NCBI RefSeq assembly: GCF_030506255.1 | Contig: NZ_CP113431.1 | Coordinates: forward strand, 248,001-312,000 | Direction of reading: 5' to 3' | Length of the DNA stretch: 64,000 bases | From: Nocardioides sp. Arc9.136 | GTDB taxonomy: Bacteria; Actinomycetota; Actinomycetes; Propionibacteriales; Nocardioidaceae | Shown here: positions 1 to 7,336 of the stretch, one piece after another | Position numbering within the stretch: the stretch's first letter is position 1 | Layout of the letters: each line of letters opens with the position of its first letter | Program-made: the position numbers and the translations under genes | Notes under the pieces: generated by a model | Databases searched by the model: none | Told to the model about the DNA's origin: nothing | The model's input: the letters and a program-made list of their open reading frames with translations, nothing else

Positions 1-1
1 C

Positions 2-352
<351 letters not shown>

Positions 353-393
353 CGGGCGGGCCCGGCTCCGACGGCCCGGCGGCGGGGTGTGGA

Positions 394-930
394 ATGACGC
401 CCGTGAACCTCTTCGAGTTCGAGGGCAAGCGCCCGACCGTGCACCCGGACGCCTGGATCGCCCCGACCGCGACCCTGGTCGGCGACGTGACCGTCGAGGC
501 CGGCGCGAGCGTCTGGTACGGCGCGGTGCTCCGCGGGGACGTGTGCCGCATCGTCGTCCGCGAGGGCAGCAACATCCAGGACAACAGCGTCCTGCACGCC
601 GGGCCGGACCAGGTGCTGACCGTCGGGCCGAACGCGACGGTCGGGCACGGCTGCGTCGTCCACTGCGCCGAGGTCGGCGAGCAGGCGCTCGTCGGCAACG
701 GCTCGACCTTGCTGGACGGCGCGACGGTCGGCGCGGGCACGCTCGTCGCCGCCGGCTCGGTCGTCACCCCGGGCACCGAGATCCCCGCCGGCGTCGTCGC
801 GACCGGCACCCCGTGCAAGGCCGTCAAGCCGATCGAGGGCACGTCCTCGCAGTTCTGGGTCGACACCAACGCGGTCTACTACGCCGACCTCGCGACGCGG
901 CACCGCGCCACGGCGCACCCGGCCTCCTGA
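394..930 (+). CDS. Gamma-carbonic-anhydrase-family hexapeptide-repeat protein
   Basis: A 178-residue protein with a left-handed beta-helix built of hexapeptide repeats, for example [21 protein letters not shown] and [28 protein letters not shown]. The pattern GAVLRGD, the buried [10 protein letters not shown] strand and the His residues in VGHGCVVHC are typical of the gamma-class carbonic anhydrase/YrdA family, whose members bind a metal at a trimer interface. Enzyme activity is not certain: many bacterial YrdA-like members are inactive or have unknown substrates. It follows the UvrA-like gene by 41 bases on the same strand and converges on the next gene across a hairpin. ATG 394 was chosen because it starts close to the first repeat. 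Confidence 0.85.
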   Translation: MTPVNLFEFEGKRPTVHPDAWIAPTATLVGDVTVEAGASVWYGAVLRGDVCRIVVREGSNIQDNSVLHAGPDQVLTVGPNATVGHGCVVHCAEVGEQALVGNGSTLLDGATVGAGTLVAAGSVVTPGTEIPAGVVATGTPCKAVKPIEGTSSQFWVDTNAVYYADLATRHRATAHPAS

Positions 931-950
931 CCCGACCCGGAGGGGTCAGG
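926..950. terminator. Bidirectional hairpin between convergent genes
   Basis: CCTGACCC (926-933) and GGGTCAGG (943-950) form a perfect 8-bp stem with a 9-base loop. The stem covers the stop codons of both convergent genes, so it could end transcription in either direction. There is no T-run, as is common in high-GC genomes. Confidence 0.5.
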
Positions 951-1317
951 GCCGGCCGAGGCAGACGGCGACGAGCAGCCCGGGACGGCGGCCGGTGAAG
1001 ACCTCCCAGCCGCGGTCGAAGGACACGACGCGGAGCCGGCCGTGCCCGGTCCGCACGAGCGCGGAGGTGGGCTGGACGCCCGGGGCGAAGCCGCGGGTCG
1101 AGCACCGGTGGTCGGAGATCGCGCGCTGCACGACCGGGGAGGAGGCGTCCACGGTGAACGCCGGAGGCCGGGCGTCGGGGGCGCCGACGGTCCCGGAGGC
1201 GGCCAGGCCGGCGGTGACCGTCAGCGCGAGCACCGAGGCGAGGACGGCGGCCCTGACCGCCAGGAGCACCGCGGAGAGCCGCGCCCGCAGGGGGCGCCGC
1301 CTGGTGGTGGGTCGCAT
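946..1317 (-). CDS. Small secreted or membrane-anchored protein of unknown function
   Basis: The protein has 123 residues and was not recognised. It starts with an arginine-rich stretch (MRPTTRRRPLRAR) followed by a hydrophobic segment at about residues 17-41 (LLAVRAAVLASVLALTVTAG), as in an uncleaved signal anchor or long signal peptide. The remainder, about 80 residues, holds two cysteines (DHRCSTRG and VAVCLGRP) that could form a disulphide outside the membrane. The start was placed at ATG 1317 because the basic-plus-hydrophobic pattern begins there; the open frame extends further upstream but reads as low-complexity antisense. It is convergent with the carbonic-anhydrase-like gene and divergent from the MoxR gene. 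Confidence 0.5.
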   Translation of the reverse strand: MRPTTRRRPLRARLSAVLLAVRAAVLASVLALTVTAGLAASGTVGAPDARPPAFTVDASSPVVQRAISDHRCSTRGFAPGVQPTSALVRTGHGRLRVVSFDRGWEVFTGRRPGLLVAVCLGRP

Positions 1318-1449
1318 CGCGGCTCCCGCTGCCGGTGGGTGGGTACGCCGGGTCAACGAGGTCCGCGGGGACCGGTCACGTCGCGGCGGGCGACGTGAGC
1401 CAGATCTCTGGACCGGTCGCGTGCGGGGACGATGGGTGAGGATGGGCGC

Positions 1450-2334
1450 ATGACGACGGCCGACTGGTTCTCCTCGCCCGACGACGCCACCGAGCGGCTC
1501 GGGGCGACCGGCTACCTCGCCGACCCGGCGACCGCCACCACGGCGTACCTCGCCGGCGCCCTGGAGAAGCCGCTGCTGGTCGAGGGGCCGGCGGGCGTCG
1601 GGAAGACCGAGCTGGCCAAGGCGGTCGCGCGCGCGACCGGCGCCGACCTCGTCCGGCTGCAGTGCTACGAGGGCCTCGACGAGGCCCGGGCGCTGTACGA
1701 GTGGAACTACCGGAAGCAGCTGCTCCGCATCCAGGCGACGCAGGCCGGCCCCGGCGACGCGACCTCGTGGGACGAGACCCACGACGACATCTTCACCGAC
1801 GAGTTCCTGCTGACCCGCCCGCTGCTGACGGCGATCCGCCGCGAGGAGCCGACGGTGCTGCTCATCGACGAGGTCGACAAGACCGACGTCGAGGTGGAGG
1901 GCCTGCTGCTGGAGGTCCTCTCGGACTTCCAGGTCACGATCCCCGAGCTGGGCACGGTGAGCGCCGTGCGCCGCCCGTTCGTCGTGCTCACCTCGAACGC
2001 CACCCGCGAGCTGTCCGAGGCGGTCAAGCGCCGCTGCCTCTACCTGCACCTGGACTACCCCGACGCCGAGCGGGAGCGGGAGATCGTCTCCAGCCAGGTG
2101 CCCGACCTCGACGAGCGGGTGGCGGGCCAGCTGGTCGCGACGGTCGCCCGCCTGCGCGAGCTGGAGCTGAAGAAGGCGCCGTCGATCGCGGAGTCCGTCG
2201 ACTGGGCCCGGACGCTGATCGCGCTGGAGATCGGCGACCTCGACGACAAGGCCGTCGCCGACACGCTCGGTGTCGTGCTCAAGCACGCCTCCGACCACGA
2301 CCGTGCCGTCCGCGAGCTCCGGCTCCGGAAGTGA
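1450..2334 (+). CDS. MoxR-family AAA+ ATPase
   Basis: A 294-residue AAA+ ATPase of the MoxR group, which acts as a chaperone-like motor in partnership with VWA-domain proteins to mature metalloenzymes or other complexes. Walker A is GPAGVGKTELAKA, Walker B is VLLIDEVDK, sensor 1 is VVLTSNATRELSEAVKRRCL with the arginine finger region following. The start was set at ATG 1450, which has GAGG at the right distance, rather than the in-frame ATG at 1432. The downstream VWA gene overlaps it by 4 bp (GTGA), so the two are almost certainly translated together. Genes of this kind sit beside coxE-like genes in CO dehydrogenase clusters, but no such enzyme is in the window, so the client is unknown. Confidence 0.9.
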   Translation: MTTADWFSSPDDATERLGATGYLADPATATTAYLAGALEKPLLVEGPAGVGKTELAKAVARATGADLVRLQCYEGLDEARALYEWNYRKQLLRIQATQAGPGDATSWDETHDDIFTDEFLLTRPLLTAIRREEPTVLLIDEVDKTDVEVEGLLLEVLSDFQVTIPELGTVSAVRRPFVVLTSNATRELSEAVKRRCLYLHLDYPDAEREREIVSSQVPDLDERVAGQLVATVARLRELELKKAPSIAESVDWARTLIALEIGDLDDKAVADTLGVVLKHASDHDRAVRELRLRK

Positions 2335-3731
2335 CCGGTGAGCCGCCGGTGAGCGGCAGCGGGCTGCTCGAGCGGCACATCGCGTTCCTCGAGGCGCTGC
2401 GGTCCGCGGGCCTGCCGGTGTCGCTGGCCGAGGACCTCGACGCGATCGCGGCGCTCTCGGCGCTGGAGTGGGGCAGCCGCGCGACCGTCCAGGCGGCGTA
2501 CGCCGCGACGCTGGTCAAGCGGCAGTCGCAGCGGCCGACCTTCGACGCGCTCTTCGACCTCTGGTTCCCCCGGATGGTCGGCTCCGGTGCGGCCGCCGAG
2601 CGCTCCGACGAGGCGGGCGAGGAGTTCTCGGTCCGCGACGGCGCGGACGCGCTGCGCGACTTCCGCGGCGCGCTGCTCGAGGCGCTGGCCGCGGACGACC
2701 AGCAGGCGCTGGCCGCCCTCGCCGCCGAGATGGTCGCGCGGTTCGGCGCCATGCCGGGCCGTGGACCGGGGCTCTCCAGCTGGTCGGCCTACACCGCCCT
2801 GCAGCGGGTCTCCCCGGGCGAGCTGGTCGACAAGCTGGTCGCCGGGCTGCTCGCGGACGGCCGCACCGAGGAGGAGGCCGAGCGGACGGCCGGGCGGCGC
2901 GTCGACGCCTTCACCGCGCTGGTCGAGGGCGACGCCCGCCGGCGGATCGCCGAGGAGAAGGGGCCAGAGCACGTCGCGAACGTCGCCCTGCGGCCGAGCA
3001 TCGACCGGCTCGACTTCCTCGCCGCCCGCCGCACCGACCTGGAGCAGATGCGCCGGGAGATCTACCCGCTCGCCCGTCGCCTCGCGGCCCGGCTCACCAA
3101 GGAGCACCACGCACAGCGGCGCGGACCGCTCGACTTCCGACGCACCGTCCGGGCCTCGATGTCCACCGGCGGCGTGCCCCTGACCACCCACCACCGGCCC
3201 AAGCGCCCGCACCGCACCGAGCTCGTCGTGCTCTGCGACGTCAGCGGCTCGGTGGCCAACTTCGCCCAGTTCACGCTCCTGCTGGTCTTCGCGCTGCGCG
3301 ACCAGTTCCAGAAGGTCCGGGCCTTCACCTTCATCGACCACCTGCACGAGGTGACCGACCACTTCCGGCCGGGCGCCGACATCGTCGACGTAATGGCCGA
3401 CCTCGCGGCGAGCACGTCGCACGCGGCGCTGTGGGGGCGGACGAACTACGGCCGGGCGATCACGAAGCTCGCCGAGGACCACGCCGACGCGCTCGGCCCG
3501 AAGTCCTCGCTGCTCGTCCTCGGCGACGCCCGGTCGAACTACTCCGACCTGGCGCTGGACACCCTCGGCGAGCTCGTCAGCGGCATCCGCCACGCGTGGT
3601 GGCTCAACCCCGAGCACCGGCGGCACTGGGACAACGGCGACTCCGCCGCGTCGCGCTACGGGGCGGTCGTGCCGATGGTCGAGTGCCGCAACCTGACCCA
3701 GCTCGGCGAGTTCGTCCACGACATCCTGTGA
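2331..3731 (+). CDS. VWA-domain (CoxE-like) partner of the MoxR ATPase
   Basis: The protein has 466 residues and begins at a GTG that overlaps the MoxR stop codon. The C-terminal half is a von Willebrand factor A fold of the CoxE type: the MIDAS motif is LVVLCDVSGSVANF (DxSxS) at about residues 301-314, followed by a threonine-containing segment WGRTNYGRAI and LLVLGDARSNY. The N-terminal half is helical and charged, as in other CoxE-like proteins. With MoxR ATPases, such proteins are thought to bind and remodel a client through the metal site. No membrane segments or signal peptide are visible, so it is probably cytoplasmic. Translational coupling to the ATPase supports a stable complex. Confidence 0.85.
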   Translation: MTGEPPVSGSGLLERHIAFLEALRSAGLPVSLAEDLDAIAALSALEWGSRATVQAAYAATLVKRQSQRPTFDALFDLWFPRMVGSGAAAERSDEAGEEFSVRDGADALRDFRGALLEALAADDQQALAALAAEMVARFGAMPGRGPGLSSWSAYTALQRVSPGELVDKLVAGLLADGRTEEEAERTAGRRVDAFTALVEGDARRRIAEEKGPEHVANVALRPSIDRLDFLAARRTDLEQMRREIYPLARRLAARLTKEHHAQRRGPLDFRRTVRASMSTGGVPLTTHHRPKRPHRTELVVLCDVSGSVANFAQFTLLLVFALRDQFQKVRAFTFIDHLHEVTDHFRPGADIVDVMADLAASTSHAALWGRTNYGRAITKLAEDHADALGPKSSLLVLGDARSNYSDLALDTLGELVSGIRHAWWLNPEHRRHWDNGDSAASRYGAVVPMVECRNLTQLGEFVHDIL

Positions 3732-3829
3732 CCTCCAGACGTCCCCGGGAGGGGCCGCCGACGGGGCCTGGCGCGGGATTTACCCGCCGTTCCCGGCCCT
3801 GCGGATGTCGCGCTGCGCCGCGGTGCGAC

Positions 3830-3835
3830 TAGCCT
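3830..3835 (+). promoter_or_regulatory. Possible -10 box upstream of the HU gene
   Basis: TAGCCT, with a weak -35-like TGTCGC 18 bp upstream, lies about 120 bases before the HU start. The long leader includes a GC-rich hairpin (GCCGGCCC 3887-3894 with GGGCCGGC 3901-3908). The 221-base gap 3732-3952 holds no gene that I can see. The call is weak. Confidence 0.3.
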
Positions 3836-3952
3836 GCGGACAGCCGGACGCGCCTGCGGCACCACGCGCAGGACGCCGGACGTGCCGCCGGCCCTTCGCC
3901 GGGCCGGCACGGCACGACCCCAGCAGACCTGACAACGAACAGGAGCTCCACC

Positions 3953-4231
3953 ATGAACAAGGGACAGCTGCGCGACGCCGTCGCCGAGCAGACCGGCCTC
4001 GGCAACAAGGAGGCCGAGCAGGCCCTCGACGCCGTCATCGACAGCATCGTCAAGGCCGTCGCCTCCGGCGACAAGGTCAGCATCAGCGGCTTCGGCACCT
4101 TCGAGTCGCGCGAGCGCTCGGCGCGCCAGGGCCGCAACCCGCAGACCGGCGAGACCATCGAGATCGCCGCGACGACCGCGCCCGCCTTCAAGGCCGCGTC
4201 CGCCTTCAAGCAGGCCGTCTCCGGCAGCTGA
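3953..4231 (+). CDS. hup: HU-family nucleoid DNA-binding protein
   Basis: A 92-residue HU/IHF-type protein that bends and compacts DNA as a dimer. It shows the N-terminal helices (MNKGQLRDAVAEQTGL), the strand/turn VSISGFGTFESRERSARQGRNP and the arm with the conserved RNPQTG, then KAASAFKQAV. The length is that of a classic HU; the long lysine/alanine tail of mycobacterial HupB is absent, so this is the short form, as in many Nocardioides and Streptomyces. An AGGAG ribosome site lies 7-8 bases before ATG 3953. A strong terminator follows directly, so it is probably a single-gene transcript. Confidence 0.95.
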   Translation: MNKGQLRDAVAEQTGLGNKEAEQALDAVIDSIVKAVASGDKVSISGFGTFESRERSARQGRNPQTGETIEIAATTAPAFKAASAFKQAVSGS

Positions 4232-4253
4232 CCAGCCGCCACGCACGACGGTC

Positions 4254-4285
4254 GAGGGCCGGGCTCCAGTCGGAGCCCGGCCCTC
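4254..4285 (+). terminator. Strong hairpin terminator of the HU gene
   Basis: A perfect 14-bp stem, GAGGGCCGGGCTCC paired with GGAGCCCGGCCCTC around the loop AGTC, starts 22 bases after the HU stop codon. No T-run is present. Confidence 0.8.
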
Positions 4286-4322
4286 GCGCCATTTCCTGCG
4301 GCGCCGGGTGGGGTCGGCGGCG

Positions 4323-4412
4323 CGGGAGCTTCGTCGGCTGGCCGCTGAAGCTCCCGGTCGGACGCTGAAGCTTCATCGGCCCAGCGACAGCTTCAGCGGC
4401 CAGCCGCTGAAG
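4323..4412. repeat. Nested palindromic (REP-like) element
   Basis: Two overlapping perfect inverted repeats are present: CGGGAGCTTC (4323-4332) with GAAGCTCCCG (4347-4356), and GGCTGGCCGCTGAAGCT (4336-4352) with its exact complement at 4389-4405. The core GCCGCTGAAG recurs at 4403, and GACGCTGAAG lies at 4361. The element fills the gap between the HU terminator and the convergent gene end at 4431. It looks like a repetitive extragenic palindrome, but only one copy is in the window. Confidence 0.6.
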
Positions 4413-4430
4413 TCTGCGGGCGCGGAACCC

Positions 4431-5810
4431 CTACCCCGCCAGGTAGCCCAACGAGGTGAGCCGGTCGAGCTCGGAGCGGACCGCCGGGTGGTCGGCGCGG
4501 TCCGCGGCCCGGCCGCCGGCGACGTACGCGCTCTCCCGCGAGCCGTCGACCGCACCGGCCTCGAAGACCACCGTCAGCCGGTTGGGCGCCTCGAGGTTGA
4601 GCAGCGAGCCCAGCAGCGCGACCGGGTCGGCCCGGTCCTCCAGGGCCAGCACGCGGGTCGGCTCGGGGACGCGGGAGACCTGCGCGGCAGGAGCGCCCGC
4701 GGTGACGACCTGCTCGATGGTGAACCGGTCGGAGCGGACCGCGGCGGCGACCTCGGCCGCGGTGACGCCGCCCTGCGCGGAGCCGACCAGCATGACCCGT
4801 GCATCGGGGTCGCCCTCGACCGCCGCCTCGACCGCGCGGACCACCCGCGCGGCGTACGGCGTCGCGTCGCCGCTGACCAGGCGCAGCCGGCCCCCGCCGC
4901 CGGAGGGGCCCGGGAGGTAGGCGATGTAGCGGCCGGCGCCGACCTGCTCGACCGCCACCGACGCGGTGACGGCGCCGAGGCTGCTCATCAGCCCCTCGAG
5001 GCCGCGCGGCGCGCCCGCCGCGCCGTCCGCGCTCCCGCCGGCGGGCCGGCCACCCGGCACGGCCTCCTCCGGGGCGTCGGTCACCGCACCTGCTGCGACG
5101 TCGCGCAGCGCCGAGGCGAAGTCCGGGCGCAGCTCGTCCGCGCCGACCGCCGGGAGGCCGCCGCGGGCCGCCGCCCGGCCGGTCTCCCCGGCGAGCAGCC
5201 CGACGGTCAGCAGCGAGCGCATCCGGAGCCCGTCGAGCAGCCCGCCGCGGCCCGAGACGTGCTCGAGCAGCTCGGGGTGGTCCTGCGCGAGCTCGGAGAG
5301 GTACGCCGCGACGCCGTCGCGGTCCAGCGCGTCGGTCTCGATCAGGCCCGCGCTCACCACCGGTCCACCCAGCGCGACCTCGGGTGCGAGGTAGCCGATC
5401 GCGCGGCCGGCGATGGCGCCCAGCGTGCGTGAGGCCTCGGCCGCCAGCTCGTCGATCCAGCGGTACGTCGCCACGGTGGCCCGCACCACCATCGCGTCGG
5501 CGTCCAGCTCGGCGGACCGCGCGAGCAGGCCGTGCTTCTCGCCGGTCGCGGCGAGCACGTCGCGCTCGACCTCGGCCCACGTCGGGCGGGCGACCTCGGC
5601 GGAGTCGGCGACCGCGGGGTCCCCGAGGACCTGCGCGCCGAGCCCGGCGCGCGCGCGGGCCTCCTCGCCGGCGGCGTCGAAGAGGTCGGCGAGGCGGGTC
5701 ATCCGGTCGTACTTGTCGGCCAGGTCGGCGGCCTCCACCGCGTCCTGCGGGACGGTCGGCTGCTCCGGCTCGGGCCCGGTCGGCTCGGCGAGGGGCACGG
5801 ACTCCGTCAT
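4431..5810 (-). CDS. Helical-domain/alpha-beta-hydrolase-fold protein with a lost nucleophile (T7SS satellite cassette 1)
   Basis: A 459-residue protein, paralogous to the gene at 8652-10073. After a low-complexity N-terminus, about 120 helix-rich residues follow (from about 20 to 150), then an alpha/beta-hydrolase-like C-terminus. The strand and elbow read ARVMLVGSAQGGVTAAEV where the paralogue has EPVLLVGHSQGGMVAAAV, so the nucleophile serine is Ala345 here. The acid is kept (LALEDRADPVALL), but the histidine position of the paralogue (GIRHHTAV) reads GSRESAYV. This points to a non-catalytic hydrolase fold. It starts at an ATG overlapping the stop of the EspG-like gene (ATGA). PE-PPE-type hydrolase domains are the nearest concept I know, but the family itself was not recognised. 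Confidence 0.65.
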   Translation of the reverse strand: MTESVPLAEPTGPEPEQPTVPQDAVEAADLADKYDRMTRLADLFDAAGEEARARAGLGAQVLGDPAVADSAEVARPTWAEVERDVLAATGEKHGLLARSAELDADAMVVRATVATYRWIDELAAEASRTLGAIAGRAIGYLAPEVALGGPVVSAGLIETDALDRDGVAAYLSELAQDHPELLEHVSGRGGLLDGLRMRSLLTVGLLAGETGRAAARGGLPAVGADELRPDFASALRDVAAGAVTDAPEEAVPGGRPAGGSADGAAGAPRGLEGLMSSLGAVTASVAVEQVGAGRYIAYLPGPSGGGGRLRLVSGDATPYAARVVRAVEAAVEGDPDARVMLVGSAQGGVTAAEVAAAVRSDRFTIEQVVTAGAPAAQVSRVPEPTRVLALEDRADPVALLGSLLNLEAPNRLTVVFEAGAVDGSRESAYVAGGRAADRADHPAVRSELDRLTSLGYLAG

Positions 5811-6775
5811 CGGGTCACCTCCGCGAGCACCGGCGCGAGCAGCGGACCGAGGTCCGCGGGCTCCACGCGGCGCACCTCGACCCGGGCCTCGTCGCCGACC
5901 CGGTCCCGGTAGGTCCGCAGCGCGTGCCACCCGTCGCCGAGCAGCACCCAGGAGAGGACGCCCACGACGGTCGTCTGCTCGCCCGAGGTGTCGGCGACCA
6001 GTGCGCGGAGCCGGCCCTGCACCTCGCCGCTGAGGCCGGCGAGGACGTCGAGCACCTCCGTGGCGTCGTACGTCGTGCCGTCGCCGCCGCGGACCGTCGC
6101 GCCCTCCTGGGCGGCGAGCACCGCGAGCAGGTCGGGCCGGGAGGACCGCACCGCCTCGGCGGCCGCGTCCGCGAGCTCGTAGGGGAGGTCGACGTGCGCG
6201 GGGACGCCGGACCCGGTGGCGCGGTGGTCCTCGGGGAGCACGGCCACCCGCGCCAGCTCGGCCGGCCAGTGGTCGGCGGCGAACCACGCCAGCTCGAAGA
6301 CGACGCCGTCCACCGTGGCGAGGGTCGCGACCGCGCCTCCGGCCATCCGGTGCCAGGCGCGGGCGCGGACCCCGTCGCCACCGGTCCCGACGGCCACGTC
6401 GAGGTCGAGGGCCAGGTCGGGGACCGCGAGGAGGCCGATCGCCCCGGCGAGCCCCTCCTCGAGGGCGCCGTCCACGAGCAGGCCGCGGCGGGCCAGCGAC
6501 GTGGCGGGCGGGTGCAGCGCGTCCATGACGGTCCGCCGGGCCTCCGCCTCGGCGGAGCCGCGGGAGCGTCCGAGCCGGGACTCCAGGCCGCCGGCCGGGC
6601 CGTCGGCCGGGGCGTCCGGCTCGACGGCGTCGAAGGGCAGGGGGGCGCCGCCGGCGTGGTCGGCCGCGCAGCGCAGCTCGGGCAGCGTGAGCGCCACCCG
6701 GCGGGGCAGCGCGTCGAGCAGCCCCGAGGTGGGCGCAGGGCCCGCGGGGGGCGTGCTGAGGTCGACGAGGGTCAC
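5807..6775 (-). CDS. EspG-like T7SS chaperone (ESX secretion-associated protein)
   Basis: A 322-residue protein that reads like the EspG family, the cytosolic chaperones that bind ESX substrates. Supporting features are the early LTLPELRCAADH segment, the central ARRGLLVDGALEEGLAGAIGLLAVPDLALDLDVAV block, RAWHRMAGG and VFELAWFAADHWPAELARV, which follow the EspG order of a helix, 'rGL...dG', 'laxPdxeldlrv' and a hydrophobic strand. Start GTG 6775 has GAGG at a suitable distance. Its stop overlaps the following hydrolase-like gene, and it lies 7 bp after the WXG gene, so the three form an operon. The match is from family pattern memory only, hence moderate confidence. Confidence 0.6.
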   Translation of the reverse strand: MTLVDLSTPPAGPAPTSGLLDALPRRVALTLPELRCAADHAGGAPLPFDAVEPDAPADGPAGGLESRLGRSRGSAEAEARRTVMDALHPPATSLARRGLLVDGALEEGLAGAIGLLAVPDLALDLDVAVGTGGDGVRARAWHRMAGGAVATLATVDGVVFELAWFAADHWPAELARVAVLPEDHRATGSGVPAHVDLPYELADAAAEAVRSSRPDLLAVLAAQEGATVRGGDGTTYDATEVLDVLAGLSGEVQGRLRALVADTSGEQTTVVGVLSWVLLGDGWHALRTYRDRVGDEARVEVRRVEPADLGPLLAPVLAEVTR

Positions 6776-6782
6776 GGGTGCC

Positions 6783-7232
6783 TCACAGTCCGGGGAGGTG
6801 GACGCCGAGCCAGTCCTGGTGGCCGGGCGGGGGAGGGTCGAACGCAGCGAGCTGCAGGTCGGTCGGGTCGGGGGTGCGGGTTGCCCCGGCGGGGTCGCCC
6901 GCGGCCAGGGACTGCACCCGGGAGACGCGGGACCGGGCGTCGGCCACGAGACCGGTCGCCTTGCGCTCGACCTGCGCGATGGCGTCCTTGACCCGGTCGA
7001 CCTCCTGGAGGTGGCGGTCGAGGGAGTCCGCGGCCCGGTCGTGCCCGGCGGCGGCCTCCCGCAGGCGCGAGGCGCGGTCGTGGACCCGCTCGCGCATGGA
7101 CTCCGCGGCACGGCCGGTCCAGCCGGTGCCCTCGGTGCGCGCCACGAGCTGGTCGGCGAGCGTGCGCAGGTCGGTGCCCTGCTCGCGCAGCTGCCGGGCG
7201 CGCCGGCGCATGGCGTCGCTGTCGCCGTACAT
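6783..7232 (-). CDS. WXG100-like protein with PPPPGHxDWL tail (cassette 1)
   Basis: A 149-residue, mostly helical protein. The N-terminal 100 residues form a helix-turn-helix with TGWTGRAAESMRERV, a W-x-G turn as in WXG100/ESAT-6 proteins, flanked by heptad-rich helices. About 45 further residues follow, ending in DPPPPGHQDWLGVHLPGL. The same tail closes the paralogue at 10070-10504. A clear GAGGAGG ribosome site lies upstream of ATG 7232. It heads the operon with the EspG-like and hydrolase-like genes. Such longer WXG proteins are usually T7SS substrates or partners of effectors; that role is inferred from context. Confidence 0.65.
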   Translation of the reverse strand: MYGDSDAMRRRARQLREQGTDLRTLADQLVARTEGTGWTGRAAESMRERVHDRASRLREAAAGHDRAADSLDRHLQEVDRVKDAIAQVERKATGLVADARSRVSRVQSLAAGDPAGATRTPDPTDLQLAAFDPPPPGHQDWLGVHLPGL

Positions 7233-7336
7233 CGATCGATCCTCCTCACCGGACCGCTCGACGTGCGGTCCCGGCTGCCGGTCGCATTCCCGCGGGGCCC
7301 TGTCCCGAAACGCCCGCAGGCGGCAGGATCGGGCCC

